A stretch of DNA of 64,000 nt, from positions 545,799 through 609,798 of the forward strand of contig JAIEMV010000002.1 in assembly GCA_019751875.1 (NCBI GenBank), in the 5' to 3' direction. Within the stretch, counting starts at the first letter, position 1, and each line of letters opens with the position of its first letter. A model generated the notes under the pieces. That model was given only the letters and a program-made list of their open reading frames with translations. It was not told the origin of the DNA and searched no databases. The stretch is from Hyphomicrobium sp. (GTDB taxonomy: Bacteria; Pseudomonadota; Alphaproteobacteria; Rhizobiales; Hyphomicrobiaceae). Below, piece by piece: positions 38,325-47,439 of the stretch. Position numbers and translations under genes: made by a program.

Positions 38325-38640
38325 CTACGGGCCGGGTTGGCGCTAACGGGGCTACAGCACGCAAGCCGGAGGGGTGATCATCTGCCGGCGCAGCGACAAC
38401 CTAAGCGTATCAACCGAGCAGTTCCAGACCGATTGTCGGCTTAGGTGAAGCCCGAATTTGCCATCTTCGAGCTCGGTATTAGTTCTTATACGTGGGGGCT
38501 CTGCCACAGGTGTCATGCCTTCGACATTCTCAAGGCGTGACTTGCGTTGCATCCAATATGACGCCTCTGCTAACCAAGTTATTACGCTTCGATCGTAGTT
38601 TGTGGCGTCGGGTGGGTTGTTGCAGGGTTTGGATGGGGCC
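38325..38640. other. Divergent intergenic region between panB and an L,D-transpeptidase gene
   Basis: About 316 bp that must hold both promoters. It contains AT-richer stretches (TATTAGTTCTTATACG; CCAATATGACG) but I cannot assign clear -10/-35 pairs. A minus-strand ORF through it has no ribosome binding site or recognisable product. Confidence 0.4.
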
Positions 38641-40368
38641 ATGGTGTATCGCGTTCCCCTTTTGAATAATCATATTTCGCTGGCTGCCGCTGGATTAATG
38701 GCAGGTCTGTTTTGCGCGCCGCTGCCGGCCCAAGCGCAATTTTTCTTCGACTACGGCTACGGCACCTACAACCGCCCCTACGTCGTCAAGAAGCGGAAGG
38801 TGAAGCGCTCGGCTCCTGTCGATGCCATGTCCAAGGAGAAGGTGGCCGATCGCGCTCCGGAGGGGCCTCTCGTCATTACCGTTTCATTGCGCCGGCAGCG
38901 GGTGACCGTCTGGGACCAGCATGGCGTCATGATGGAAGCGCCCATTTCATCGGGCAAACTCGGAACTCCGACGCCGACGGGTGTGTTCTCCATTCTAGAG
39001 AAGAACCGCGTCCACTTTTCGAATCTCTATGACAACGCCCCGATGCCGAATATGCAGCGCATTACCTGGTCTGGGGTCGCGCTGCATGCGGGGGCGCTGC
39101 CTGGGTATCCGGCCTCACACGGCTGCATTCGCCTGCCGCACGGGTTCTCCAAACGGCTGTTCGAGGTCACAAAGCTCGGTGCGCGCGTGATCGTTTCGTA
39201 CGATCCGGTGCAGCCGGTGGCATTTGATCACCCGCAGCTCTTCGCAGCCTATCCGGAAGACATGTCCAGCATGCACGCAATGCTGCCGGGCGAAACCCGC
39301 GTGGCGGATGCTTCCGATGTGCGTTCGGGCCCGCCGTCGGAAGTCGGCAGCGTGATTGCGGTTTCGACGGCGCTGGCAAGCGAAGCCCCGCAGTCTTCCG
39401 AAGCCATCCTCAACCTGCGTGCGGGACGCAAGGAGGAGATGGAGCGCCTCGCTGCTGCGGTTGCCGCGGCGCGAGACGAAAAGGCCGAGGCGATCGCCAA
39501 AGCGGCTGAAATCGTCAAGACGTCGAACGGGCATAAACTTGCCGTGCGCGATGCCCGCGTCGAGGCGGAACGATTGGCGGCCGTAGCTCGCAAAGCGGAT
39601 CAGGCGGCCCGGATCGCCAACGAAAAGCTCGGCAAGTTCTCGAAGTCTCTCGTGCAGAAGACGGCGTTCACGCCGGAGGACGTCACCCGTGCAGGCGAAG
39701 ATGAGGACCGGCTGGAGACCGCTGCACTCGATCTCGCAGATGCCGCTGATGCAGCGAGGGCCGCTGCTGCCAAAGCCGCTGATGCTCTGGCTGCTGCAGA
39801 AGCGGCGCTTACAGATGCCAACGCCGCCCGTGTGAAGGCGGTGAATGATGCGCGTTCTGCCGACCAGAAACTCGCCGATGCGACCGAGGCGGAGGCCGCA
39901 GCCAAGCGGCGCGAAGCCAAGCGTAAGGAGCCAATCCACGTATTCATCAGCCGCAAAACGCAGAAAATCTATGCCCGCCAGGGCTATGAACCGATCTTGG
40001 AGGCTCCGGTGACGATCGAGCGTCCCGATGAGCCGCTGGGAACGCATGTGTTCACGGCACTGTCTGTGAAGCCGTCATCGAACGAGGTCACCTGGTCGGT
40101 GGCTTCCATCCCGTCACACACACCTCCCGCGAAGATGACCGGTTCGCAAAAGCAGCGGGCCGAGGCTTTCGAAGATGCAGAGCGGGCGGCGGCGGACCTG
40201 CGCAAGTCGCAGACCGCGGCGGCAGCATTGCAGCGCGTCAATCTTCCGCCCGACGTGCGCCTCAAGATCGAAGATGTGATGAAGCCTGGTTCGTCGCTGA
40301 TCATTTCAGACAACGGCCTCAGCAACGAGACGGGGAAGTTCACGGATTTCATCGTGCCGCTGCGCTAG
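38641..40368 (+). CDS. L,D-transpeptidase with a second, degenerate domain
   Basis: The protein has a signal peptide ending near PAQAQ, then a YkuD domain (about residues 75-200) with HAGALPGYPASHGCIRLP holding the catalytic His-Gly-Cys-Arg set. Such enzymes make 3-3 crosslinks or attach proteins to peptidoglycan. A long Ala/Lys/Glu-rich coiled coil (about residues 265-430) follows. The C-terminal 130 residues begin like another YkuD domain (HVFISRKTQKIYARQGYEPILEAPVTIE) but lack any SHGC motif. I use ATG 38641; the track start at 38602 adds 13 residues. About 575 residues. Confidence 0.87.
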   Translation: MVYRVPLLNNHISLAAAGLMAGLFCAPLPAQAQFFFDYGYGTYNRPYVVKKRKVKRSAPVDAMSKEKVADRAPEGPLVITVSLRRQRVTVWDQHGVMMEAPISSGKLGTPTPTGVFSILEKNRVHFSNLYDNAPMPNMQRITWSGVALHAGALPGYPASHGCIRLPHGFSKRLFEVTKLGARVIVSYDPVQPVAFDHPQLFAAYPEDMSSMHAMLPGETRVADASDVRSGPPSEVGSVIAVSTALASEAPQSSEAILNLRAGRKEEMERLAAAVAAARDEKAEAIAKAAEIVKTSNGHKLAVRDARVEAERLAAVARKADQAARIANEKLGKFSKSLVQKTAFTPEDVTRAGEDEDRLETAALDLADAADAARAAAAKAADALAAAEAALTDANAARVKAVNDARSADQKLADATEAEAAAKRREAKRKEPIHVFISRKTQKIYARQGYEPILEAPVTIERPDEPLGTHVFTALSVKPSSNEVTWSVASIPSHTPPAKMTGSQKQRAEAFEDAERAAADLRKSQTAAAALQRVNLPPDVRLKIEDVMKPGSSLIISDNGLSNETGKFTDFIVPLR

Positions 40369-40391
40369 TTTAGGACGTAGGGCTTAACCGC

Positions 40392-40421
40392 AAAAAGGCC
40401 GCCTCACCGGGCGGCCTTTTT
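40392..40421. terminator. Bidirectional intrinsic terminator
   Basis: AAAAAGGCCGCC / GGCGGCCTTTTT stem with a 6-nt loop; A- and T-runs are part of the symmetric arms. It serves the L,D-transpeptidase gene and the convergent nnrU-like gene. Confidence 0.9.
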
Positions 40422-40438
40422 AATCTCGGATCATCGCG

Positions 40439-41023
40439 CTAGGCCGGCAGCAGCGGCTTGCCGATCAGCCACGCGTGGCCGTAAAGGAGCATGAACGCGT
40501 AGAGGCCGATGCCGACCACCAGGACGACAATGTCGCCACCGATGCCGCCCTTCTTCGCGCCGAGTGGACCGAGCGCGCCGCGCTTCTTTACGGAAATGCG
40601 GTCATAGACGGCGTAGGCCAGAAACGAACCAAAGAGCAGGAACGAGCCCAGATCCCAGTTCACAAGCAGATGCGCGAGCGCCCAGATCTTGATCGCGACC
40701 AGCATGGGGTGCTTTAGCGCGGTGTGGATGTGAGACGGGACGTAAGCGGCTACCAGCGCAATCATGGCGGGCAGCATGAGAAGCCATGAGACGTGGTTCA
40801 GCCAGACCGGCGGTTCGCCGAAAAAGACGTTCTTGCCCGGGTTCATCTGGAGCTTGTGATAGCCGAGCACGATAACGGCAAGGCCAGCGAACGAGACAAC
40901 GGCAAAAGCGACTTTGTAGGCCGGTGCGCCGAAGCGGGCGACAAGGCCGTTGCGAAGTTCGGGCGAAGTGGGAACGAGGTGAATGCCCAAAAAGAGAATT
41001 ACCCCGACGGCGAGTAGAAGCAT
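40439..41023 (-). CDS. NnrU-family membrane protein
   Basis: The 194-residue protein begins MLLLAVGVILFLGIHLVPTSPELR, the NnrU start, and has about six membrane helices. WLNHVSWLLMLPAMIALVAA and SHIHTALKHPMLVAIKIWALAHLLVNWDLG contain the conserved histidines. NnrU was first found in nitrite/NO-related clusters, but homologues occur outside denitrifiers, and no nitrogen-oxide gene is nearby. The track ORF runs far upstream (41677) in an unlikely frame; ATG 41023 is used. Confidence 0.88.
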   Translation of the reverse strand: MLLLAVGVILFLGIHLVPTSPELRNGLVARFGAPAYKVAFAVVSFAGLAVIVLGYHKLQMNPGKNVFFGEPPVWLNHVSWLLMLPAMIALVAAYVPSHIHTALKHPMLVAIKIWALAHLLVNWDLGSFLLFGSFLAYAVYDRISVKKRGALGPLGAKKGGIGGDIVVLVVGIGLYAFMLLYGHAWLIGKPLLPA

Positions 41024-41410
41024 ATGCGTGTGTCCCCGGTCTTGCTGATGGCCATCGAGAGATGGAGCGGATCGATACGATCGGATCGATGTGGACTGGA
41101 TCTCGCGGAAAATCCAGTCGGAGCGCAACAGGCAGTTTTGCTCAGCCTTGCACGAGAGACCTGGGCTAGAAACTCCGGCTTGTCGCGTGGCCAATCTGTC
41201 ACTAACCTGGGGCTGTACGCGGGATGAGGGTGCCGCGTGCGCGTCGGCCAGCCGTAGGTCGGAGTCGCGTGGGATCATGAGCCAGTGGGACATTGCTCCC
41301 GCGGCTTTGGGGGGAGAGATCAGCGCCGCGGTCGGGCCGCGGGCGCGCTCGTTACCAGCCTCGATTTTCGTGCGACGTCCATCGCCTTGGCGCTTCGATT
41401 GGGAACGCCC
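41024..41410. other. Intergenic region with no supported gene
   Basis: About 390 bp between the nnrU start and an uncertain plus-strand gene. The opposite frame is open but Arg-rich and looks like a shadow. No clear promoter or RNA was found. Confidence 0.4.
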
Positions 41411-41875
41411 ATGTTTTCGCCCTCGCCCCGACGATCGCCTGACACCGGCAGCCGTCCGGCCGCGGCGCCGTCGACCCGTTTTCATTTCGATCACGTGGCC
41501 GATGACATGCGGCGCTTGACGGTTGAAATTGATCACGTGTTGGCGGGGCGGTCGCCACCGGCACATTCGCAGCAGCCGCCTTCGTCCGCCGGCGTGGCCT
41601 TCGCGCGCGACGATATCGACCTCTCGATTGCTTGCGTTGAGCCGTTTGCAAGGCAGGCCACAGGACATCGCGGTCAAGGCGTCGCCGAGCAGGCGGCAGG
41701 ATGGCTCGGACGGGCGCGGCGAGAGCGCAGGGTCGAGCGGGCTCGATCGGCGATCGCATGGACGATCGTGGTGCTGTTCGTCGCTCTGATCGCGGGTGCA
41801 TCGGCTTACATGGTGCGCGGCGGACTGCCGGAGCCCGCCGCCATCGAGCGTGCCATGCGCTCGATCGGGCTATGA
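41411..41875 (+). CDS. Hypothetical protein with a C-terminal membrane helix
   Basis: From ATG 41411 (preceded by GGGAA) this is a 154-residue protein with a polar, Pro/Arg-rich N-terminal half, an amphipathic RARRERRVERARSA stretch and a single hydrophobic helix near the end (IAWTIVVLFVALIAGASAYMV). It could be tail-anchored. The frame is open from 41285. No family recognised; the reality of the gene is supported only by the membrane helix and the lack of a better frame. Confidence 0.5.
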   Translation: MFSPSPRRSPDTGSRPAAAPSTRFHFDHVADDMRRLTVEIDHVLAGRSPPAHSQQPPSSAGVAFARDDIDLSIACVEPFARQATGHRGQGVAEQAAGWLGRARRERRVERARSAIAWTIVVLFVALIAGASAYMVRGGLPEPAAIERAMRSIGL

Positions 41876-42127
41876 CCTGCAGCTTTGGGCGAATCGCGCT
41901 GCCGCTACGTTCAGGTTGCCGCTTGGACGCACCGGTCGTCGGAACCAAACAGCTTCTCTGCCGTTCGTGCCACTGCATGGTTTGTGCGAGGCCGAAGGAT
42001 AGCCTGTCCATTTACCGTGCTTCGACTTGTAGATGGCGAGGCTTGCAATAGGACTTATAAAGCGCGAGTGGTGACAGGGTTAATTGGCTGTCATTCTCCG
42101 CTTTTCAACATAAGTGTTTGCGTAGAC

Positions 42128-42664
42128 ATGTTTTTGAGTGTGCATCAGCGGTTTGGGGCAGCGGCGCGCTATTTCGCCTTCAATGGCTTTTTGGCTCTTT
42201 GCGCAGTGTCCGCAGTGAAAGAGATTATGCGGGTCTCGGTGCCACTCGCTCCTGATTTGCACATCGATAAGGCTGACCCGTCGCGCGTCGAGGCGTTCAA
42301 GCAATTCGAAGCGGCGGCGGCACAGGCACCCAATGTTCCGGTGCCACGGGTGGTTGTCGCGCATATGGTGCCCGACATGCCAGTTCAGGTGCTGGCAGTC
42401 AGGCTGGACCAGGCCGAAAGCTTGAAGATTACGCCTCTCAAGCTCAAACGAAAGCCATCGGTGCGCACGGCAAAATCATCGATGCGTAAGAAGGCGCCCG
42501 TGATCGCGGGCGGGGCGCTCCCGCCGCTGGTCGTGGATATGGTGTCTAATGAGGCCGGTGTCGCCACAACCAAAAGACTGAAGAAGAAGGGTGCCGTGGT
42601 CGCAGAGAGTTCGCGCGACATCACGAACCGCAGCTTGGGCGTTCTGGTCGCACTGAAATACTAA
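42128..42664 (+). CDS. Hypothetical protein
   Basis: ATG 42128 gives 178 residues beginning MFLSVHQRFGAAARYFAFNGFLALCAVSAVKEIM, a possible signal anchor. The remainder is rich in Val, Lys and Pro with no motif I recognise. The longer track ORF (from 41885) adds an unlikely N-terminus. No strong ribosome binding site precedes the ATG; a TATAAA sequence lies about 75 bp upstream. The gene converges with the coiled-coil gene, 18 bp away. Confidence 0.55.
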   Translation: MFLSVHQRFGAAARYFAFNGFLALCAVSAVKEIMRVSVPLAPDLHIDKADPSRVEAFKQFEAAAAQAPNVPVPRVVVAHMVPDMPVQVLAVRLDQAESLKITPLKLKRKPSVRTAKSSMRKKAPVIAGGALPPLVVDMVSNEAGVATTKRLKKKGAVVAESSRDITNRSLGVLVALKY

Positions 42665-42682
42665 CGCCCTCACAGCCGTGGA

Positions 42683-44044
42683 TCACGCCACCGGCTTTTC
42701 CAATCCAGTAATCCGTTGCAACAAGCTTGGCCGACGTTCGGAACCCTGCGCTTGATCGGATGCGTCCGCCGGTCCGGAGTCGCTCGCGTGGTTTTCATTG
42801 GACGGTCCTGAAGACGACCGGTTCGAAATCTGTACGGTGGCGATACGTGGCGCATTCATGCGCTCGGCCAGTGACATACGCTGGGCGCCGTGCGATGCCG
42901 CCGCTTCTGGCTCTTGCGGTGCCGCGACCGGCCGTGTTCCGGCGGCCAATTTCTGCATCTCAGCCAGATAGAACGCCGATTGCCGCGCGAGTTTCTCATT
43001 TGCGGCCGCGACTTCGGCACGCAGTTCGAGGATAGCGTCTGCCTGTTTGCCGGCTTCGCTGTCCAGCGCATCGCGCCTGGCTTTCACCGCGTTCAACTCA
43101 TCGTTCAGTTTCGTGTATTCTGCGGCGGCGACCATCTCGCCCGACGTACTGCGGGCGACGAGAGCGGCCTTGAGGCGTGCGATTTCGGCGGTTTGATCCT
43201 CAACGGTTGATCTCAATGCGCGCAATTCGGTGTCGCGGTCTGCGCCATTGGCCGGCGTTCCCGAACTTTGGGCGTTTTGTAACGCGCGTTCCGCCTCTGC
43301 GAGATTGGCCCGGAGGCGGGACATCTCGCTGGCCGTATCGGTCTGAGATGTTTCAGGCGAGGTGGACTGTAGCCGGGTGATGAGATCGCCTTGGTCGCGC
43401 ACGCGGGCGCGAAGCGCTTCAATTTCCGTCCGCAGCGCGATTTCAGTTTCGTGCTTTTGTTCTTCCGCTTTGTCACGGTGACGGGCGGCGCGGGTCGTCA
43501 GCGTGGCGTTCAGGCGATGGATGTCGTTGCGCTGTTGCGTATTGATCTGCGTTGCCTCTTCCAGTGCGATGGCCTGTCGCTGGGCAGTCTGCGTCAGTGC
43601 AGCAATTTCGCGGTCGCGCTCAAAAAGCAGCTTTTTGGCTGCGGCGAGTCGTTGCTCCACCTTGGGCAGGCGGTCGGTGATGGTGAGTTCAAGGACGCGG
43701 CGGGCGTTTTCATGTTCCTCGTTGATGGTGGCCAAGCGCGCGACGTCGCTCTCGAGTGCACTGATGCGGGCATCGCGCCGGTTTATCTCAATAAGCTGTC
43801 GGGACGTCTCGATAGAGAGGTCGTGGAGGTTGGTCTCCAGCTTGTGGACACGAATAGCGTAGTCGGCGCGGATGCGGTCTTTGTCGGCGGCGATTTCCGC
43901 TTCCGTGAGCGGCATGGTCCGCTTCAATTCGAGCGTTGCCAGGCGGGCGGCGCGGCGTCGGTAGGCGGGCGCGATTACGCAGGCCATCAGCCCCGCGATA
44001 CTAAAGCCGAGCACCACCAGCATGGCCGATTGGATGGTGATCAC
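42683..44044 (-). CDS. Membrane-anchored coiled-coil protein
   Basis: The 453-residue protein has one N-terminal membrane helix (about residues 8-27) and then almost continuous heptad-like coiled coil to about residue 375, with many LEAL/RLNA-type turns. The last 80 residues are polar with ERMNAPRIATVQISNRSSSGPSNE. This looks like a structural or scaffold protein of the inner membrane. Its partners are unknown and I cannot name a family with confidence. Confidence 0.8.
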   Translation of the reverse strand: MITIQSAMLVVLGFSIAGLMACVIAPAYRRRAARLATLELKRTMPLTEAEIAADKDRIRADYAIRVHKLETNLHDLSIETSRQLIEINRRDARISALESDVARLATINEEHENARRVLELTITDRLPKVEQRLAAAKKLLFERDREIAALTQTAQRQAIALEEATQINTQQRNDIHRLNATLTTRAARHRDKAEEQKHETEIALRTEIEALRARVRDQGDLITRLQSTSPETSQTDTASEMSRLRANLAEAERALQNAQSSGTPANGADRDTELRALRSTVEDQTAEIARLKAALVARSTSGEMVAAAEYTKLNDELNAVKARRDALDSEAGKQADAILELRAEVAAANEKLARQSAFYLAEMQKLAAGTRPVAAPQEPEAAASHGAQRMSLAERMNAPRIATVQISNRSSSGPSNENHASDSGPADASDQAQGSERRPSLLQRITGLEKPVA

Positions 44045-44222
44045 TCCGTGCGTCCTCGTTCGTGCCGTTTCGCCGGTAACCGGACCCCATGCCCGTCCCG
44101 GAGTACGGCGGCCCGAGGGCCACCACGGATTTCGACGGCCTTGCGAGGGCTAGGCGAGAACGCCCGCTTTTCGCGTTTGACGTCTATCCAAGCGATGAAC
44201 CGCGGCCGCCAGCGGGCTCCGC

Positions 44223-45059
44223 TTATAGCGGATTCCACGTCGGTGAACGGGTATACTTCATGTAGCCGACATTGGCACCCAGCCTGAGGCCCACACCCGA
44301 TCGGATTACTGCCAGTGTGACATTGCCGTGCTTTTGCACTTGAACACCGACCCCGCCGACGAGATACGCCGCGCCCTGAACGCCACCGAAACGTTCATAG
44401 ATTTCGGAGGGATCGCTCATATTATAAATTAGAACCATTGTCTTAGAGCCTTCGGCTCCCGCGTCGTACCCGACGGATGGCCCCTGCCAGAAGACTTTTT
44501 GACTGCCGTACAACTTCGAGTGGAGCGTGCCCTCGCCGTACCGCAGACCCACGACAAAAGCGCCGCCGGCATCTTCGCCAACAATGTAGCCGTTGGGCCG
44601 GCCCTGGCTTTGGAACGCCCATTCCACGGCGTCTGCGAGACCTTTGCTGACGCCGCCGAACAGTTGATGGCCCGCGCTGATGATTTCGTTCTTGTCGTAC
44701 CCCGAAGATGCAGCGGAATCGACTTCACCCGGTCCCTTGGGGTCGGGCAGACCGTCGTTGGCTGACGGGGGCGTGTACGGCTCTCCGTAGCCGGCAGCGG
44801 GCGGTACGCTGGATCCATACTCCGGGCTGTAGGTGTTGCCCGGCTCGTAGCTATCGTTGGATGGGTATTGTCCCGGTGCCGGGGCAGGGCGGTAGATCTC
44901 CTGCGGCGCAGACCCGTATGATTCGTCCGGTGGGCGGTAGGCGTCGTTTACGCTCAGAGCTGGTGTTGCGAAGATTGGTGCGAACACGAGCGCAGCGATG
45001 ACATAACCTGCGCCTTGCGCAAAGGTGCGGGAATGCTTGCGAGACGACATGGTGCGCAC
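44223..45059 (-). CDS. eipA: EipA-family envelope protein (DUF1134)
   Basis: The 278-residue protein has a signal peptide (to about ALSV), a Pro/Tyr-rich linker with repeated Y-x-P units (PPDESYGSAPQEIYRPAP), and a C-terminal DUF1134 domain (about residues 130-278) with GEDAGGAFVVGLRYGEGTLHSKL and GSKTMVLIYNMSDPSEIYERFGGVQGAAYLVGGVGV. In Brucella EipA is a periplasmic protein needed for envelope integrity, and the domain is a small beta-barrel. A second start (MSSRKHSR) lies three codons downstream. Confidence 0.9.
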   Translation of the reverse strand: MRTMSSRKHSRTFAQGAGYVIAALVFAPIFATPALSVNDAYRPPDESYGSAPQEIYRPAPAPGQYPSNDSYEPGNTYSPEYGSSVPPAAGYGEPYTPPSANDGLPDPKGPGEVDSAASSGYDKNEIISAGHQLFGGVSKGLADAVEWAFQSQGRPNGYIVGEDAGGAFVVGLRYGEGTLHSKLYGSQKVFWQGPSVGYDAGAEGSKTMVLIYNMSDPSEIYERFGGVQGAAYLVGGVGVQVQKHGNVTLAVIRSGVGLRLGANVGYMKYTRSPTWNPL

Positions 45060-45172
45060 ACCCTGTGTGTTCGATGCCGCGCATGGGCGGCAGGTTTAAG
45101 TCTCCATCAACCATCGCGGGAAAGTGTTACTAAAGTATGGCTATCCGGCCGCGGAACCAAGGCTCTCCGGCG

Positions 45173-45991
45173 TCAATCCGCATTGCGGCCGCGCGCAACG
45201 AAGGGGCCATTGAGGAATTTTGCGGCAGATTTTCCATAAATCATCGGCGAACCATCCAAAGCCGTAACGGTGCCGCCCGCGGCTTCTACAATGGCCTGAC
45301 CGGCGGCGGTGTCCCATTCGCACGTGGGCCCAAAGCGCGGATATACATCGGCGTCGCCGCGGACCAAGCGACCAAACTTGATCGCGGAACTCATTGGTGT
45401 GCGGGAAATCACACCAAGCTTTTGGAGTCGATCATCGAATTCGGGGCCTGCTTCCCGGCGGCTGACGAGCGCGCTCAGGCGTCCAGTTTGGCCCGTTCGC
45501 ACGTGCACGATCTGCGAATCAAGGTCTGAGAGCGCGCGAGGTGAGGTGCAATCGAACGATGCGGCCACAGCCTCCCCTGGCGCGGACGTGAGGTAGAGTT
45601 CCCGCGGCGCGGGTGCGTAGATCAGGCCGAAGACCGGGCGGCCCTCATCAACAAGCCCGACATTGATCGTGAAGTCATCGCGGCCGGCGCAGTAATCTCG
45701 GGTGCCGTCGAGTGGATCAAGGAGAAAGAATGTCGTCCCGATCGGGGGCGCTGAACCGGCGGCAGACGATTCTTCGGCGACGATGGGGAGACCGGGAAGA
45801 ATGTCGTTGATGGCCCTGGTCAGGATTGCTTCGGCACGGTGGTCTGCTTCCGTGACGGGGGAATTGTCCGACTTGCGATCGACGACGAGGCCCTGCTCCC
45901 GCGTAGAAAGAATAACACGTGCGGCCTCGGCGAGAGAAGGCAGGAGCGCGCCGGCTAATCGTGCGTGGGACGTGAATGGCATCGCGTGCAC
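45173..45991 (-). CDS. cysQ: 3'(2'),5'-bisphosphate nucleotidase (CysQ)
   Basis: CysQ hydrolyses PAP, the by-product of sulfate activation. The 272-residue protein is an inositol-phosphatase-fold enzyme: SDNSPVTEADHRAE, IVAEES, FLLDPLDGTRDYCAGRDDFTINVGL (metal-binding motif DPLDGT) and the C-terminal CEWDTAAGQAIVEAAGG with another metal ligand. Other family members (IMPase, HisN) share these motifs; length and the DGTRDY context favour CysQ. Confidence 0.9.
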   Translation of the reverse strand: MHAMPFTSHARLAGALLPSLAEAARVILSTREQGLVVDRKSDNSPVTEADHRAEAILTRAINDILPGLPIVAEESSAAGSAPPIGTTFFLLDPLDGTRDYCAGRDDFTINVGLVDEGRPVFGLIYAPAPRELYLTSAPGEAVAASFDCTSPRALSDLDSQIVHVRTGQTGRLSALVSRREAGPEFDDRLQKLGVISRTPMSSAIKFGRLVRGDADVYPRFGPTCEWDTAAGQAIVEAAGGTVTALDGSPMIYGKSAAKFLNGPFVARGRNAD

Positions 45992-46242
45992 CTTGTGGTT
46001 CAGGATGAAGACGGCGCGTTGATGGGTCCCGGTGATTCGGGACTCAGCGGTCCTCCATCGCGGAGTGCACCGACCTGTGTCGAGAAAGTGCCGCTGAAGC
46101 AGAGCTTTTCAAGCGCTGCTGCTCGGACCTTTCAACCGTACACCGGGCCGTGTATCAGAGCACATGTGCGCCGGGCAAGCGGATGGGCTCTTGACCCCCT
46201 CCAGCACTGCATGGTGCGGCCAACCCCAAGGACTGATTTCTC

Positions 46243-46896
46243 ATGACCGATTTCGCCCAGCTGTCCGATCTCGAGATCGCCGCGCTGATTTCCAGCAAAA
46301 TCTGTCACGATGTGATCGGACCCGTCGGCGCAATCAGCATCGGTCTGCAATTGCATGACGAGGAGAAAGACGAAGAAGCTCGTCGCTATGCGTTCGAGAT
46401 GATTCGAAACGTCACAGCCCAAGCCTCGGTCTGCCTGGAATTTGCGCGATTCGCGTTCGGTGCCAGCGGATCGGCAGGCGCGCTGATTGATCTGGGCATG
46501 GCCGAAAAGATTTCGCGCGGCTATGTGGTCAACGGCAAAGGCAAGGCCAAGCACCGGCTCAATTGGAGTGGCCCTCCCGGCTACATGAGCAAGGACAAAG
46601 TCAAACTGCTGCTCAACATTATCGCGGCGGCCATAACGGCACTGCCCAAAGGCGGCGACATCGATGTTGCGATCGAGGGACCCGTGGAGCGGCCGGAATT
46701 CGTGGTGACGTGCCGTGGAACGGGCGCGCGCTTTCCGCAGCACCTCAATGAATTCGTAACGGGACGCGATATGCCGGCTCTCGATGCGATGACCATTCAG
46801 GCCTATTATACGTCCCGCTTGGCTCAGACGGCAGAGATGCCGATTTCGGTCACCAAGGATGGGGCAGACATCCGCATCGTTGCAGCTGCGGGCTGA
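46243..46896 (+). CDS. chpT: Histidine phosphotransferase ChpT
   Basis: The 217-residue protein carries the phospho-acceptor His in SSKICHDVIGPVGAISIGLQL and the following DHp-like helices, then a degenerate ATPase-like domain, as in Caulobacter ChpT. There it passes phosphate from CckA to CtrA and CpdR and so controls replication and cell-cycle genes. It is followed 101 bp later by a single-domain response regulator. The same window holds ccrM, a downstream output of this circuit in relatives. Confidence 0.92.
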   Translation: MTDFAQLSDLEIAALISSKICHDVIGPVGAISIGLQLHDEEKDEEARRYAFEMIRNVTAQASVCLEFARFAFGASGSAGALIDLGMAEKISRGYVVNGKGKAKHRLNWSGPPGYMSKDKVKLLLNIIAAAITALPKGGDIDVAIEGPVERPEFVVTCRGTGARFPQHLNEFVTGRDMPALDAMTIQAYYTSRLAQTAEMPISVTKDGADIRIVAAAG

Positions 46897-46997
46897 GACG
46901 ATCTCAAGACTTTTTTAACCACGGTCGCGGCACAGTTCGAATGGATGAACCATCTGCATGGCGCCATGCTTTGTAAGGTGTTCGCGGGGTCTGTACC

Positions 46998-47366
46998 ATG
47001 AAACGCTGCCTGATCGTCGACGACAGTGATGTCGTGCGAAAGGTCGCTTCTGTAATTCTGTCGGCCATCGGCTATGAGATCCTCGAGGCCAGCAGTGGTC
47101 GCGACGGACTTGAGCTGGCCAAATTGACAACGCCAGATGCTATTTTGCTGGATTGGCAGGTACCTGACATTGGCGCTCATGACTTCATCACCAAGCTCAG
47201 AGCCCACACGACGGGCCCCCGGCCCTACCTCGTCTATCTGACGACGGAGTATGATCATTACGACATCAGACGGGCGTTGGCGGCCGGAGCCGATGCGTCG
47301 CTGATGAAGCCGTTTGATCGCGCGTCTCTGGAAGACAAGTTCCGCATTTCGCGCATTGCGGCATAA
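46998..47366 (+). CDS. Single-domain response regulator (CheY/CpdR/DivK-like)
   Basis: A 122-residue receiver with no output domain: acidic DDSDVVRKV, phospho-acceptor Asp in AILLDWQVPD (about residue 53) and Lys in ASLMKPFDR. It could be a ChpT target or modulator because the genes are neighbours, but CpdR, DivK and CheY-like proteins cannot be told apart by sequence alone. The ABC ATPase gene starts 73 bp after its stop. Confidence 0.9.
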   Translation: MKRCLIVDDSDVVRKVASVILSAIGYEILEASSGRDGLELAKLTTPDAILLDWQVPDIGAHDFITKLRAHTTGPRPYLVYLTTEYDHYDIRRALAAGADASLMKPFDRASLEDKFRISRIAA

Positions 47367-47439
47367 GCCGCTCTGGTCGCTTGAGCGCGGGCTTGGTAGT
47401 CACCAGTGGACTGCACATCTTCCAAGGGATGACCGGCTC

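Noticed and set aside
38352-38642. Minus-strand ORF upstream of panB
   Set aside because: Overlaps the start of the L,D-transpeptidase gene, has no ribosome binding site and no recognisable domain.
44200-44240. GGAATCCGC..GCGGAGCC sequence at the end of eipA as another family A copy
   Set aside because: It lacks the CCGGCC segment and complementary arms; likely chance.
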